A stretch of DNA of 16,561 bases from Nitrosopumilaceae archaeon (lineage in GTDB: Archaea; Thermoproteota; Nitrososphaeria; Nitrososphaerales; Nitrosopumilaceae): the NCBI GenBank assembly GCA_013330055.1, contig DUJB01000022.1:7364-23924 (forward strand), given 5' to 3'. A program made the position numbers and the translations under genes. Of this stretch, positions 1-7,628 are shown piece by piece (position 1 is the first letter of the stretch; each line of letters starts with the position of its first letter). Below the pieces are notes generated by a model that did not search any database, was not told where the DNA came from, and saw only the letters and a program-made list of their open reading frames with translations.

Positions 1-1
1 G

Positions 2-3000
2 GATTCTGAAGCTCACGTTGTAATCAATGAGATAGATATTAATCCCCCTGGAAATGATTCAAAAAGCGTTTTTGAATGGATTGAACTATACAACCCTACT
101 GACACTGCGGTCGATTTGGGAGGATGGAAAATTGGTGCAACCAGTGGAATAAAAAAGACATACACAATAACAGAGGGCACGAAATTAAAGAGTGGAGGGT
201 TTGTTACTTTTTCTTATGGCCCACTATGGTTTCCCGATACTTCCTCAGTGATTCAACTAAAGGATAAAAATGGAGAAATTGTTGATTCGACTCCAACATT
301 AAGGGATATTGAAAACGGCCTCAAATCTTGGCAGAGGACTACAGATGGATTTGATACAAACTCTTTTACTGATTGGATTTTTAGAGCAGCAAACGCGGGT
401 TCATCAAACGGCAAGACTGGTTTTACCACAACAAACGAATTTCTATCAATAAACGTTTCAACTGACAAAACGATTTATGTTTCTGGTGATGTGGTAAAAA
501 TTAGTGGCGAAGTTTCAAAAAAAGTTACTTTGCCAGATCAAAAATATACTATACAACAAATACATCTCAAAATAACAGGACCACAAAATTTCAAAAAATC
601 CATTTCATTGTTCGCCGATAGAATGAATGCCTTTAAAACAGAAATGAAAACTGATATAGTCCTAAACGTACCAGAAGGTAATTACAAAGTTATTGCAGAC
701 TATGCAGGCGAGATTGCACAAACATCGTTTGTCATTTCCAAAAAAACCTCTGCTTCTCAAGAAATTGAATTATCACCAACAATCTCAATTGGTGTGGACA
801 AGTCAGTCTACCTACCAGGTGAAACAGCAATTCTTAGCGCTAATACATCAAAAATTGTTCCATTTGCAGGAATGAAATTCAAAATTTTCGATCCCAAACA
901 AAAACTAATCTATGATGGAACATTATATCCAGACACCAAAGGAAAATTCTCAACAAAATTTTTCATAAATTCAATCAAACCAGTCTTTGGAGAGTACAAT
1001 ATAGCTGCAACATATGACAAAGAAACAGCTCTGGCTTCATACCAACTAGTACCAGAAATTAAAGAAGATGTCATAATATCCTTATCCATAGACAAAAAGG
1101 TCTACGGACTAGGAGATGTTGTAACAATTAGTGGACGAAGCAACAAAGTCTGGGTTTCTTCTCTTGATCTAGAAATTGTACAATCCTATAAAAGCAAAGA
1201 TATCACCGATACCTTTGTTGTCAAGGATCTTCTCAGACTAGAAGGAGACGGCACCTTCAAATACGAATTCAAAATTCCAAACGACGAAAAACGATTTGGT
1301 GATTACAAAGTAAAGATATTCGGTGAAATCGGTTCTGCAGAAAGTTCCTTTAATGTAGTGGAAAATCCAAACGATTTTGTCGAATTAGAGTCAAAGCCAC
1401 TTTTGATTTCAACTGACAAAGAATCCTATAACATTGGTGACAAGATAGTTATCTTGGGCAAAGTAGCAGAAATAAAAAATTATGTAAGTCAAGTAGTGCT
1501 GATCTCGGTTGCTAACGCAGATGGGACACCAATAATTTCAAAAGCTGATCCTCGAGGGACTGCAGGTGACAAGGATGCAAGATATTCTTTTACTGGAATA
1601 CCCGATGCATCAGGAAATTTTGAGGTATCAAGTTCAATCTCAAGAAATATTTTTGCTAGCGGAAAATATATTCTAAAGGCAGTTTATGGCAATGACCATG
1701 CTTCCACTTCATTTGAGGTAAAGGATTCTCTTGACAGAAGTAGTGGGGTAGTAATTATTGCTTCTACAGATAAAGAGGTATACGGCGTGGGCGAAAAGGT
1801 AACACTAACAGGTGGTGTTTCCACCTTTACTGCTCAGTCATCCTACACCATACTGCTGACATATCCTAACGGCAAAACTACACAGGGTGGTGTAACACTT
1901 GATAAAGGGCAATTTTCATGGTCGTGGACAGTACCCTCGCGTGGCACTGTTTATGGGCTATACAAAATAACAGTACGCTCAGACTCGGATCAAACAAATG
2001 CATTCTTTAAAGTATCAAAAGATCCGGAATCAGAACCAAAATTACAGCCACTAATGATTGAAATTGACAAGGACGTATATCATAGCGGAGAAACTGTCAA
2101 TATTTCTGGTAGTGTGATAAAGGAAGTTTCTGGGACAGAAGGACTGGTTGTTAATCAAAAACCAGAAATTATAGTAAAAAATGAAAAAAACAAAGTAGTT
2201 TTCACAGCATCTCCAGATCTTGGTGCGGATGGTGGATTCAAAACCTCAGTAAAACTAGTTCCAGGTGTTTTTAAGACTGGACAATACAAAATATCTGCAA
2301 AATATTATAATGAAAAAGACCAGGCTGTTTTTAAAGTTGATGATAGATTCAATATCGGCCAAGACATTCCTCTAGTTTTACTTCTAGAAACTGATAAAGA
2401 AAAATATCTACCAGGAGAAACTGTTAAGGTATCGGGAAAAACAAGTAGGATAATATCAGTTTTTGATGTAGACGTGAAGATAACCAAAGATTATGTTTTA
2501 ATTTCTGATGCTACTGTGAAATTTGATGGGTTGGGTTCTTTCCACTTTGATTATGCCATTCCTCAAAATGAAAATCTTGGAAATTACACAGTAGAAGCTG
2601 ATACTGACTTTGACTCAACTACTGTTTTGTATGAAGTGGTAAATGAATTGCCGCCTGAGATAATTGCACCACCTGCAGATAAATCAACAACTGATACAAA
2701 CAAACCTGCTGTACCTAAGAAACTAACCGATGTAGTAAACAGGATCACAGACTCTTCAATCCCAATAACGGTTGAGGCAAAAGATGTTGGAGAAAAAATG
2801 TTTGTACCAACACTTGTTGAAGGAATACTACGTGTAAACGTAGGTGATGAATCCAAAGTGAACATTAAGGTGACCTCTGGTGACGGAACATGCCTTATAG
2901 GGCAAGACGATGATTGTAAAATAACAAAATCTACACGAGAAGGCAGCTCCTTGTATAAGATTGTTAAAGTAGGTGATACTGATCTTAAGATAAGATATAG

Positions 3001-3148
3001 CGGGCATGGAACAAAATTAGAAAAATTCACAATTTTGCCAGAAGGTAAAGATGGAACAATTCCTGAAGGTGACTGGAACGTGGAAATAATAAAAGACAAA
3101 CAAATTTCTAGATTCTACTACAAGATTTCATATACTTCTATAGAGTAA
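2..3148 (+). CDS. Large surface protein: lamin-tail-like domain plus seven Ig-like modules (5' end outside window)
   Basis: The frame is open from the first bases, so the gene starts upstream; 1,048 residues are visible. Residues about 6-140 look like a lamin-tail domain: 'VVINEIDINPPG', 'EWIELYNPTD', 'LGGWKIG', then 'SWQRTTDGFDT' and 'DWIF'. Seven modules of roughly 95-115 residues follow, each opening with a variant of DKxxYxxGexvxisG, at about nt 448, 784, 1075, 1403, 1750, 2050 and 2386. They resemble the macroglobulin-type (MG2-like) beta sandwich. A different C-terminal module (nt 2740-3145) has a close cysteine pair in 'GTCLIGQDDDC' and ends in 'RFYYKISYTSIE'. No transmembrane segment is visible; any signal peptide would be upstream. 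I infer an extracellular structural or adhesive role. Substrate and partners are unknown. The domain calls rest on motif recognition. A TTG at 116 could be read as a start, but the lamin-tail fold clearly begins before it. Confidence 0.85.
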   Translation, partial: DSEAHVVINEIDINPPGNDSKSVFEWIELYNPTDTAVDLGGWKIGATSGIKKTYTITEGTKLKSGGFVTFSYGPLWFPDTSSVIQLKDKNGEIVDSTPTLRDIENGLKSWQRTTDGFDTNSFTDWIFRAANAGSSNGKTGFTTTNEFLSINVSTDKTIYVSGDVVKISGEVSKKVTLPDQKYTIQQIHLKITGPQNFKKSISLFADRMNAFKTEMKTDIVLNVPEGNYKVIADYAGEIAQTSFVISKKTSASQEIELSPTISIGVDKSVYLPGETAILSANTSKIVPFAGMKFKIFDPKQKLIYDGTLYPDTKGKFSTKFFINSIKPVFGEYNIAATYDKETALASYQLVPEIKEDVIISLSIDKKVYGLGDVVTISGRSNKVWVSSLDLEIVQSYKSKDITDTFVVKDLLRLEGDGTFKYEFKIPNDEKRFGDYKVKIFGEIGSAESSFNVVENPNDFVELESKPLLISTDKESYNIGDKIVILGKVAEIKNYVSQVVLISVANADGTPIISKADPRGTAGDKDARYSFTGIPDASGNFEVSSSISRNIFASGKYILKAVYGNDHASTSFEVKDSLDRSSGVVIIASTDKEVYGVGEKVTLTGGVSTFTAQSSYTILLTYPNGKTTQGGVTLDKGQFSWSWTVPSRGTVYGLYKITVRSDSDQTNAFFKVSKDPESEPKLQPLMIEIDKDVYHSGETVNISGSVIKEVSGTEGLVVNQKPEIIVKNEKNKVVFTASPDLGADGGFKTSVKLVPGVFKTGQYKISAKYYNEKDQAVFKVDDRFNIGQDIPLVLLLETDKEKYLPGETVKVSGKTSRIISVFDVDVKITKDYVLISDATVKFDGLGSFHFDYAIPQNENLGNYTVEADTDFDSTTVLYEVVNELPPEIIAPPADKSTTDTNKPAVPKKLTDVVNRITDSSIPITVEAKDVGEKMFVPTLVEGILRVNVGDESKVNIKVTSGDGTCLIGQDDDCKITKSTREGSSLYKIVKVGDTDLKIRYSGHGTKLEKFTILPEGKDGTIPEGDWNVEIIKDKQISRFYYKISYTSIE

Positions 3149-3157
3149 ACATACACG

Positions 3158-3652
3158 ATGCAAGTGCAAGTATTGATGTTTAAGCAGGATGATCCAAAAA
3201 AATGTACAGCGGCAAAAATTGTAAAATTCAAACTTGCGACAAGTGTTAGAACAACTTTATCGAATACATTGCTGTTAGACCCATTTGCACAAAAAACACT
3301 TTTGAGAAGTGATGTTTCTCTTGTAGATTCTATAACAGGGATTGACTGTTCTTGGGAGTTGGCAGGAAAAACATTTACAAAAAAATTTCTTGGCATTGCA
3401 AGAAAACTACCGCCCCTTCTAGCAGGAAATCCAGTAAATTACTCAAAACTTAACAAACTCACAACAGTTGAAGCTATCGCAGGAGCTGCCTTTATCATGG
3501 GTTTTGAAAGTCTTGCGCTAGATCTTCTTGGCAAATTCAAATGGGGTCACACTTTTTATGAGTTGAATCAAAATCTTCTTGAAGACTATTCTAAAGCAAA
3601 TTCTGAAGAAGAGATCAGATCTATCACAAAAGAATACCACCTTTTGGTTTAA
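3158..3652 (+). CDS. tsr3: Tsr3-type SSU rRNA aminocarboxypropyltransferase (DUF367)
   Basis: 164 residues, a normal length for archaeal Tsr3. In this family the enzyme moves the 3-amino-3-carboxypropyl group of S-adenosylmethionine to a uridine-derived base of small-subunit rRNA, in the cytoplasm. Diagnostic blocks occur in family order: 'DDPKKCTAAK' near the N-terminus, 'LLLDPFAQK', 'GIDCSWE' at about 65, 'RKLPPLLAGNPVNYSKLNKL' at about 87-106, 'TVEAIAGAAFIMGF', and 'KFKWGHTFYELNQNLLEDY' at the C-terminus. The ATG at 3158 gives a first beta strand (QVQVLMF) of the expected length; the internal ATG at 3176 would remove it. The upstream surface-protein gene stops 9 nt before, so co-transcription is possible, but 'tttcatatac' at 3126-3135 could be a private TATA box for a leaderless transcript. 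The two neighbours share no obvious function. Confidence 0.92.
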   Translation: MQVQVLMFKQDDPKKCTAAKIVKFKLATSVRTTLSNTLLLDPFAQKTLLRSDVSLVDSITGIDCSWELAGKTFTKKFLGIARKLPPLLAGNPVNYSKLNKLTTVEAIAGAAFIMGFESLALDLLGKFKWGHTFYELNQNLLEDYSKANSEEEIRSITKEYHLLV

Positions 3653-3675
3653 AGCCAAAAGATTTTCTCCTTTAC
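3641..3675 (+). terminator. Possible hairpin/T-rich terminator spanning the tsr3 stop codon
   Basis: CTTTTGG (3641-3647) pairs perfectly with CCAAAAG (3655-3661) across a 7-nt loop that contains the tsr3 stop codon. The T-rich stretch 'attttctccttta' follows. Archaea usually terminate on U-tracts alone, so the hairpin may be incidental. It could also stabilise the mRNA 3' end. Confidence 0.3.
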
Positions 3676-3699
3676 CAGGCGTATTAGTCAACGGGTAGA

Positions 3700-3710
3700 G
3701 ATTTATTCAA
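3700..3710 (+). promoter_or_regulatory. Candidate TATA element of the APC permease gene
   Basis: 'tttatt' at 3702-3707 lies 28-33 nt before the ATG at 3735. That is the spacing expected if transcription begins at or next to the start codon. No Shine-Dalgarno sequence is visible before the ATG. Confidence 0.4.
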
Positions 3711-3734
3711 CCATTTTTTCCACACGGATAGGAT

Positions 3735-6089
3735 ATGTCTACTGAAAAGTCATCATCAGGTCTTGTTCGCAGTCTCTCTCTACTAGATATAACTATGGTA
3801 GGAATTGCCGCAATGATCGGCGGCGCAATATTCGTACTGGTAGGTCCTGGTATGCATGAAGCAGGACCTGCTCTGATTATCGCTTTTTTGATAAACGGAA
3901 TAATTACTGTGTTCACAGCCCTGACATATGCTGAACTTGGTTCTGCATTACCTGAAGCTGGTGGAGGATACAAGTGGATAAGAGAGGGTCTTCCAAGGCC
4001 AAATGCATTCATCAGCGGTTGGATGGCATGGTTTGGTCACATGATTGCGGGAAGTCTATATGCTGTTGCTTTTGGCTCCTTCTTTGGTCATCTGCTTACT
4101 GTTACTGGGATCGCAGGTTTTCTTGGTGGTATTCCTCCTGATAAATTAATAGCAGTTCTTGTAATCATACTCTTTACTTACATTAATGTCAAAGGAGTTT
4201 CAGACACTGGAAAAATAGGTAACGCTATTACCTTTTCACAACTCGCTATTATTGGAATTCTTATTGTGGCAGGCTTGTTTGCAATGGCCTTTACAAATCC
4301 TAATTGGCCAACGAATTTTGAAGAATTTTTTCCAAATGGAAGTATTGGTTTGATTATTGCTATGGGTCTGACATTCATTGCGTTTGAAGGATACGAAATA
4401 ATAGTACAAACTGGTGAAGAAGTAAAAAATCCAAAAAAGAACATTCCTAGAGCAATTTTCATTTCATTAGGAGTTGTTGTAACTCTTTACATTGTATTTG
4501 CATTTGTATTCATTGGTGGTTTAAATTCAGCAGAAATTGGAAAAGCATCATGGCAGTTTATAGGTGAGCATAAAGAACTTGGAATAGCAGAAGGTGCAAA
4601 ATTTCTATTACCTTTTGGCGCTCTCATAGTTCTTGCAGGCGGACTCGTGTCAACCCTTTCTGCCTTAAACGCTACAACATTCTCATCAAGCAGAGTTGCA
4701 TTTGCAATGGGGAGGCAATACAATCTTCCTGTAAAATTTAGTACAATTCATCAAAGGTACAAAACACCATATTTTGCAACACTTGCATCTGGATTCATCA
4801 TGATAATCTTAGCGGTATTGTTACCCTTGGAACAAATTGCTTTAGCTGCAAGTGTGATGTTTTTGTTTCTCTTTGCTCAAGTCAACGTGGCGGCAATAAC
4901 AATCAGAAGACTCTATGGTCACAAACTTGACTATGGATTTAAGACTCCACTCTTTCCATTTTTACCACTAATTGGAGTTTTTTCTACGATAGGCTTAGCG
5001 ATATATCTTTTAATTTATAATCCGCTTAGCTGGCTAATTGCAATAATCTGGGTAATAATTGGGTTCTCAATTTACAAAGTGTACTCTATTAAAAAGGAAC
5101 TAGAACACTATGCACCATTAGTAGCAAGTGAAGGCCCACAAGAAAGGAAAGACTACCGTATAATGATCGTTTACCAACCATCTAGTGCAGAAAAGTTAGC
5201 AAAAATAGCTTCTGCCCTGGCACAAGATAAAGATGGTGAAATTCTATTTCTTAATGCGGTAATAGTTCCAATACAACTTCCTTTGTCTTCTGCCCAAGGA
5301 TTTGCAGAACCTGCTATGAAGTCTTTTGATGAATTAAAAAAAGTGCTGCCAAAATCTGTCGAGCATAGATATCTTGTAAGGCTTTCACATGATACTACTG
5401 AAGCCATACTTGCAACAGTTGAGGAGCAAGGAATTAATCTACTTATTATGGACTTTCATAGTCTACGGAGCAACAGAAAACTACTCTCCCTTACCACATG
5501 TGATATTATTGGAGTTAACATCAAAGAAAACTTTGAAAAGGAATTGGCAAACATTGTGGTGTCATATGATAAAGGAAGACATTCAAATCTTGGATTGGAA
5601 ATTGCAAATTCTGTCTCAAATTCATTAAACAGTAAAATACGAATTGTTAGGGGCGTTGTTGAATCTCCTGAAGAAGAACGTGACATTTTGGGTAGAATTA
5701 ATGAAAGGATGTTTGATCTTGACATGAAAAAAATTCCAGTAGAAAGAGTTTATTCACAAACAGATAATGTGACACAAAGTCTTCTCCAGAATTTTGACAA
5801 TGGAATACCAGAAATAATAATAATTGGAGCAGGGAATCAATCAGACCAAGCCTTTAGCCCAAAAACAATGGAGGTTATAGAAAAATCTCCAAAGACAGTA
5901 TTTGTTATACGTGATTCTAGGTTGTCAGGAATACAAGCTAGATATTTCTGGAATGTAATTGCACCTAGACTCAGAGAAAACCGATTTATTTATAGAATGT
6001 ATCTGGATGGTCTAAGGCTGATCTTTTTCATTAGAATGAAACGGGCAAAAGCTCGTTCTGATGAAGATTACTTTACACCAACAATGTAA
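3735..6089 (+). CDS. APC-superfamily amino acid/polyamine permease with C-terminal USP-like domains
   Basis: 784 residues. Residues about 15-450 form an APC-type transporter of about 12 membrane helices. The first helix carries the glycine-rich, unwound substrate-binding segment 'GIAAMIGGAIFVLVGPG' (23-39). 'TYAELGSALPEAGGGYKWIRE' follows helix 2, and 'FIAFEGYEIIVQTGEEVKNP' lies at about 214-233. It likely imports or exchanges an amino acid or polyamine across the cytoplasmic membrane; the substrate cannot be read from sequence. Residues about 473-597 and 604-728 look like two universal-stress-protein folds ('YRIMIVYQPS', 'NLLIMDFHS'; 'NIVVSYDKG', 'IIIIGAGNQS'). The Walker-like Gly-2x-Gly-9x-Gly-Ser/Thr ATP motif is not intact in either, so nucleotide binding is doubtful. 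A basic amphipathic tail ends the protein (737-784). The ATG at 3735 gives the usual short N-terminus before helix 1. It appears monocistronic, followed by the RNase P RNA gene. Confidence 0.88.
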   Translation: MSTEKSSSGLVRSLSLLDITMVGIAAMIGGAIFVLVGPGMHEAGPALIIAFLINGIITVFTALTYAELGSALPEAGGGYKWIREGLPRPNAFISGWMAWFGHMIAGSLYAVAFGSFFGHLLTVTGIAGFLGGIPPDKLIAVLVIILFTYINVKGVSDTGKIGNAITFSQLAIIGILIVAGLFAMAFTNPNWPTNFEEFFPNGSIGLIIAMGLTFIAFEGYEIIVQTGEEVKNPKKNIPRAIFISLGVVVTLYIVFAFVFIGGLNSAEIGKASWQFIGEHKELGIAEGAKFLLPFGALIVLAGGLVSTLSALNATTFSSSRVAFAMGRQYNLPVKFSTIHQRYKTPYFATLASGFIMIILAVLLPLEQIALAASVMFLFLFAQVNVAAITIRRLYGHKLDYGFKTPLFPFLPLIGVFSTIGLAIYLLIYNPLSWLIAIIWVIIGFSIYKVYSIKKELEHYAPLVASEGPQERKDYRIMIVYQPSSAEKLAKIASALAQDKDGEILFLNAVIVPIQLPLSSAQGFAEPAMKSFDELKKVLPKSVEHRYLVRLSHDTTEAILATVEEQGINLLIMDFHSLRSNRKLLSLTTCDIIGVNIKENFEKELANIVVSYDKGRHSNLGLEIANSVSNSLNSKIRIVRGVVESPEEERDILGRINERMFDLDMKKIPVERVYSQTDNVTQSLLQNFDNGIPEIIIIGAGNQSDQAFSPKTMEVIEKSPKTVFVIRDSRLSGIQARYFWNVIAPRLRENRFIYRMYLDGLRLIFFIRMKRAKARSDEDYFTPTM

Positions 6090-6115
6090 TTTAACACACA
6101 GATAGTATTAACAAT

Positions 6116-6125
6116 CTTAAAATAG
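6116..6125 (+). promoter_or_regulatory. Candidate TATA element of the RNase P RNA gene
   Basis: The A/T-rich 'cttaaaatag' is centred about 28 nt upstream of the predicted RNA 5' end at 6149. It lies in the 59-nt gap after the permease stop codon. The position suits a primary transcript that starts at the mature 5' end. Confidence 0.35.
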
Positions 6126-6148
6126 AAATTTTTACTTTGTATTTACAA

Positions 6149-6429
6149 GTGCGAGCTGGTGCACGAGCTACTGCTAAGGCAGAGGAAACTCCTCCCTCCA
6201 TGCAGTAAGTGTGATCCAGAGATGGATAATCAGAGATGGTTGGCTCCAGAACAGAAAAAGATCTGACCCGGCGTACTATGATGGCAAAACCTGAGGTTTC
6301 CGGCAAAGAATGAAAGAGCTGCCCCACACGGAGCAAGGCCAAACAAAACTATAAGGACTGCACTTTGTTTAGGTAGGCCGCATAGCTGAATCTCGTAAAA
6401 ACAGAAGGAGGGTTACGGCTGGCACGCAC
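6149..6429 (+). ncRNA. rnpB: RNase P RNA (archaeal type)
   Basis: Catalytic RNA of ribonuclease P, which removes the 5' leader of tRNA precursors. The ends come from helix P1: 6149-6156 pairs with 6422-6429 (one A-A mismatch). The conserved 'gaggaaactcc' begins at 6182, and 'acagaa' at 6401 is followed by 'ggagggtta'. These form P4 with its hallmark bulged U: A6187-A6188-C6189 pair with G6412-T6413-T6414, T6190 is bulged, and 6191-6195 pair with 6407-6411. The core segment 'gagcaaggccaaaca' (6331-6345) matches the archaeal/bacterial consensus. The length, about 281 nt, is normal. Only about 25 nt lie between P1 and the P4 strand, so P2/P3 must be short; I could not fold them confidently. An 83-codon open frame on the other strand here is not a gene. 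The RNA ends 11 nt before the stop codon of the convergent gene. Confidence 0.93.
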
Positions 6430-6432
6430 TAA

Positions 6433-6446
6433 CTTTTATTTTATTG
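6433..6446 (+). terminator. T-rich tract, probable RNase P RNA terminator
   Basis: 'cttttattttattg' begins 4 nt after helix P1. Runs of T on the coding strand are the usual archaeal termination signal. The tract overlaps the stop codon (6441-6443) of the convergent gene, so the two 3' ends share these bases. Confidence 0.45.
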
Positions 6447-7499
6447 GCCTCTTTGTTTTTTGAGCTTTCTATCGCTCCATACTAAAACAAAGACTGCAAC
6501 AGCACCACCCATGGCTGCCATTCCGTACATTACACCTACTGGAAATCCTCCAGTAGAAGTTGTTGCATAACCTTCTGGTACTTTGGGACTAGAGCCAAAG
6601 TATTCTGCCTCATCTACTGTAACATCAGTAACAAATCCGTCTATTGAAATAGTTGCAGAATTTGCTGACTCTACTGTTCTAATTACATATTTTTTATCAG
6701 TGGTAAACTCTACCTCTTTTTCTTTCTCAGTTTGAATTCCTTCTCTTAGGCTACTTTCACCCATGGTAAAACTTGTAATTACTAATTTCTCTTTGTATCC
6801 CCACTTGGCTGTTTCTGAAATTGTTCCAGACGGATCAAAGAGATGATGCCAGTTGGAAAGCGGTTGAGACAATATTCCACTTGCATCGATCAAACTATCA
6901 TTCAAAAGAGTTTCCCCTTCTGTACCTAATATTTTTTCATAGACTTCAGGAACCTCTTTCTTTAAGAACCCTGTCAATGTATTAATATCGACATCACCAT
7001 GCTCTGCATCTGTTATTGTTACTGGCCCCTTTACTGTTATTCCTCTCCAATGAGAGTCAATAAGAGCTGAATTTGTATCGTCTGCTGGACGTAAAAGATA
7101 GTTTGTCATTGTGGGTACGAGGGTTACTTTATAATCTACTGCAGCTTGTCCACCCTGACCCTGGATATGAGCTCTATATGTTAACTTCAAATCAGTAACA
7201 AAAACAGTGCTGTCTATACTTTGTAAATTAGAATTCATTTTTTGTATGAGTTCAGAAACACCTGGGGTGTCTTTGTCTGCCTCGATACTTACCAAAACAT
7301 CCTCACCGTTCAATAATTCTGAAATTTCTCCTCCATCTGGATATTCTATAAAGACTGTCTTTAAGAATTTGAAAGTAGGTTGTACCTCAGTTAGATGTGT
7401 GCTTAGTCTTGCATCGAGTTGAGCTGCCCAAATAGGGGAAATGCTACCAATAACTAAAAGGCCAATTAATCCAACTGAGAAAATCAGACTTCTTGACAC
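6441..7499 (-). CDS. Secreted, C-terminally membrane-anchored protein of unknown function
   Basis: 352 residues. I do not recognise the family. Residues 1-25 are a clear Sec signal peptide (basic start, hydrophobic core, 'ISPIWA' cleavage-like end). Residues about 26-315 form a hydrophilic, presumably extracytoplasmic region of mixed predicted strand and helix, without cysteines. Recognisable stretches include 'KTVFIEYPDGGEI', 'AAVDYKVTLVPTMTNYLL' and 'SNWHHLFDPSG'. A transmembrane helix at about 320-341 is followed by the basic tail 'DRKLKKQRGQ', placing the C-terminus in the cytoplasm. The start is GTG at 7499-7497; 'atttatta' (complement of 7523-7530) lies 24-31 nt upstream, supporting a leaderless GTG start. 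The gene stands alone, divergent from cofD. The topology suits a surface-exposed anchored protein, perhaps lineage-specific. Confidence 0.85.
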   Translation of the reverse strand: MSRSLIFSVGLIGLLVIGSISPIWAAQLDARLSTHLTEVQPTFKFLKTVFIEYPDGGEISELLNGEDVLVSIEADKDTPGVSELIQKMNSNLQSIDSTVFVTDLKLTYRAHIQGQGGQAAVDYKVTLVPTMTNYLLRPADDTNSALIDSHWRGITVKGPVTITDAEHGDVDINTLTGFLKKEVPEVYEKILGTEGETLLNDSLIDASGILSQPLSNWHHLFDPSGTISETAKWGYKEKLVITSFTMGESSLREGIQTEKEKEVEFTTDKKYVIRTVESANSATISIDGFVTDVTVDEAEYFGSSPKVPEGYATTSTGGFPVGVMYGMAAMGGAVAVFVLVWSDRKLKKQRGQ

Positions 7500-7520
7500 G
7501 GGGAAACTGCTTTTGCTGAG

Positions 7521-7530
7521 TGTAATAAAT
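7521..7530 (-). promoter_or_regulatory. Candidate TATA element of the anchored orphan protein gene
   Basis: Read on the minus strand this is 'atttattaca', 22-31 nt before the GTG start. The spacing suits a leaderless transcript and supports the GTG as the true start. Confidence 0.45.
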
Positions 7531-7554
7531 CTTCTTTTTCAAAATGTATTGGTT

Positions 7555-7586
7555 TAATAATTTGAGGTCATCTAGCAAAATTATTA
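7555..7586. repeat. 9-bp inverted repeat between divergent genes (candidate operator)
   Basis: TAATAATTT (7555-7563) and AAATTATTA (7578-7586) are perfect inverted copies separated by 14 nt. Their half-site centres are about 23 nt apart, near two helical turns. They lie between the divergent starts at 7499 and 7629. This could bind a dimeric regulator, but A/T richness makes chance occurrence plausible. Confidence 0.35.
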
Positions 7587-7598
7587 TTGTGCATGTAT

Positions 7599-7608
7599 CT
7601 TCATAAAC
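7599..7608 (+). promoter_or_regulatory. Weak candidate TATA element of cofD
   Basis: 'cttcataaac' lies about 21-30 nt before the cofD ATG at 7629. It is a weaker match than the other elements in this window and is chosen mainly on spacing. Confidence 0.28.
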
Positions 7609-7628
7609 AAATCTTGGTGAACTAGAAA

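Noticed and set aside
2584-3099. 171-codon open frame on the minus strand
   Set aside because: It lies wholly inside the surface-protein gene, and its Ser/Thr/Val-rich product shows no domain or signal; it mirrors the codon bias of the real gene.
3653-3734. tRNA or small RNA between tsr3 and the permease
   Set aside because: No cloverleaf, TPsiC-like segment or conserved small-RNA motif was found.
6091-6342. 83-codon minus-strand open frame
   Set aside because: It covers the RNase P RNA gene; the RNA's P1 and P4 helices and core segments explain the sequence.
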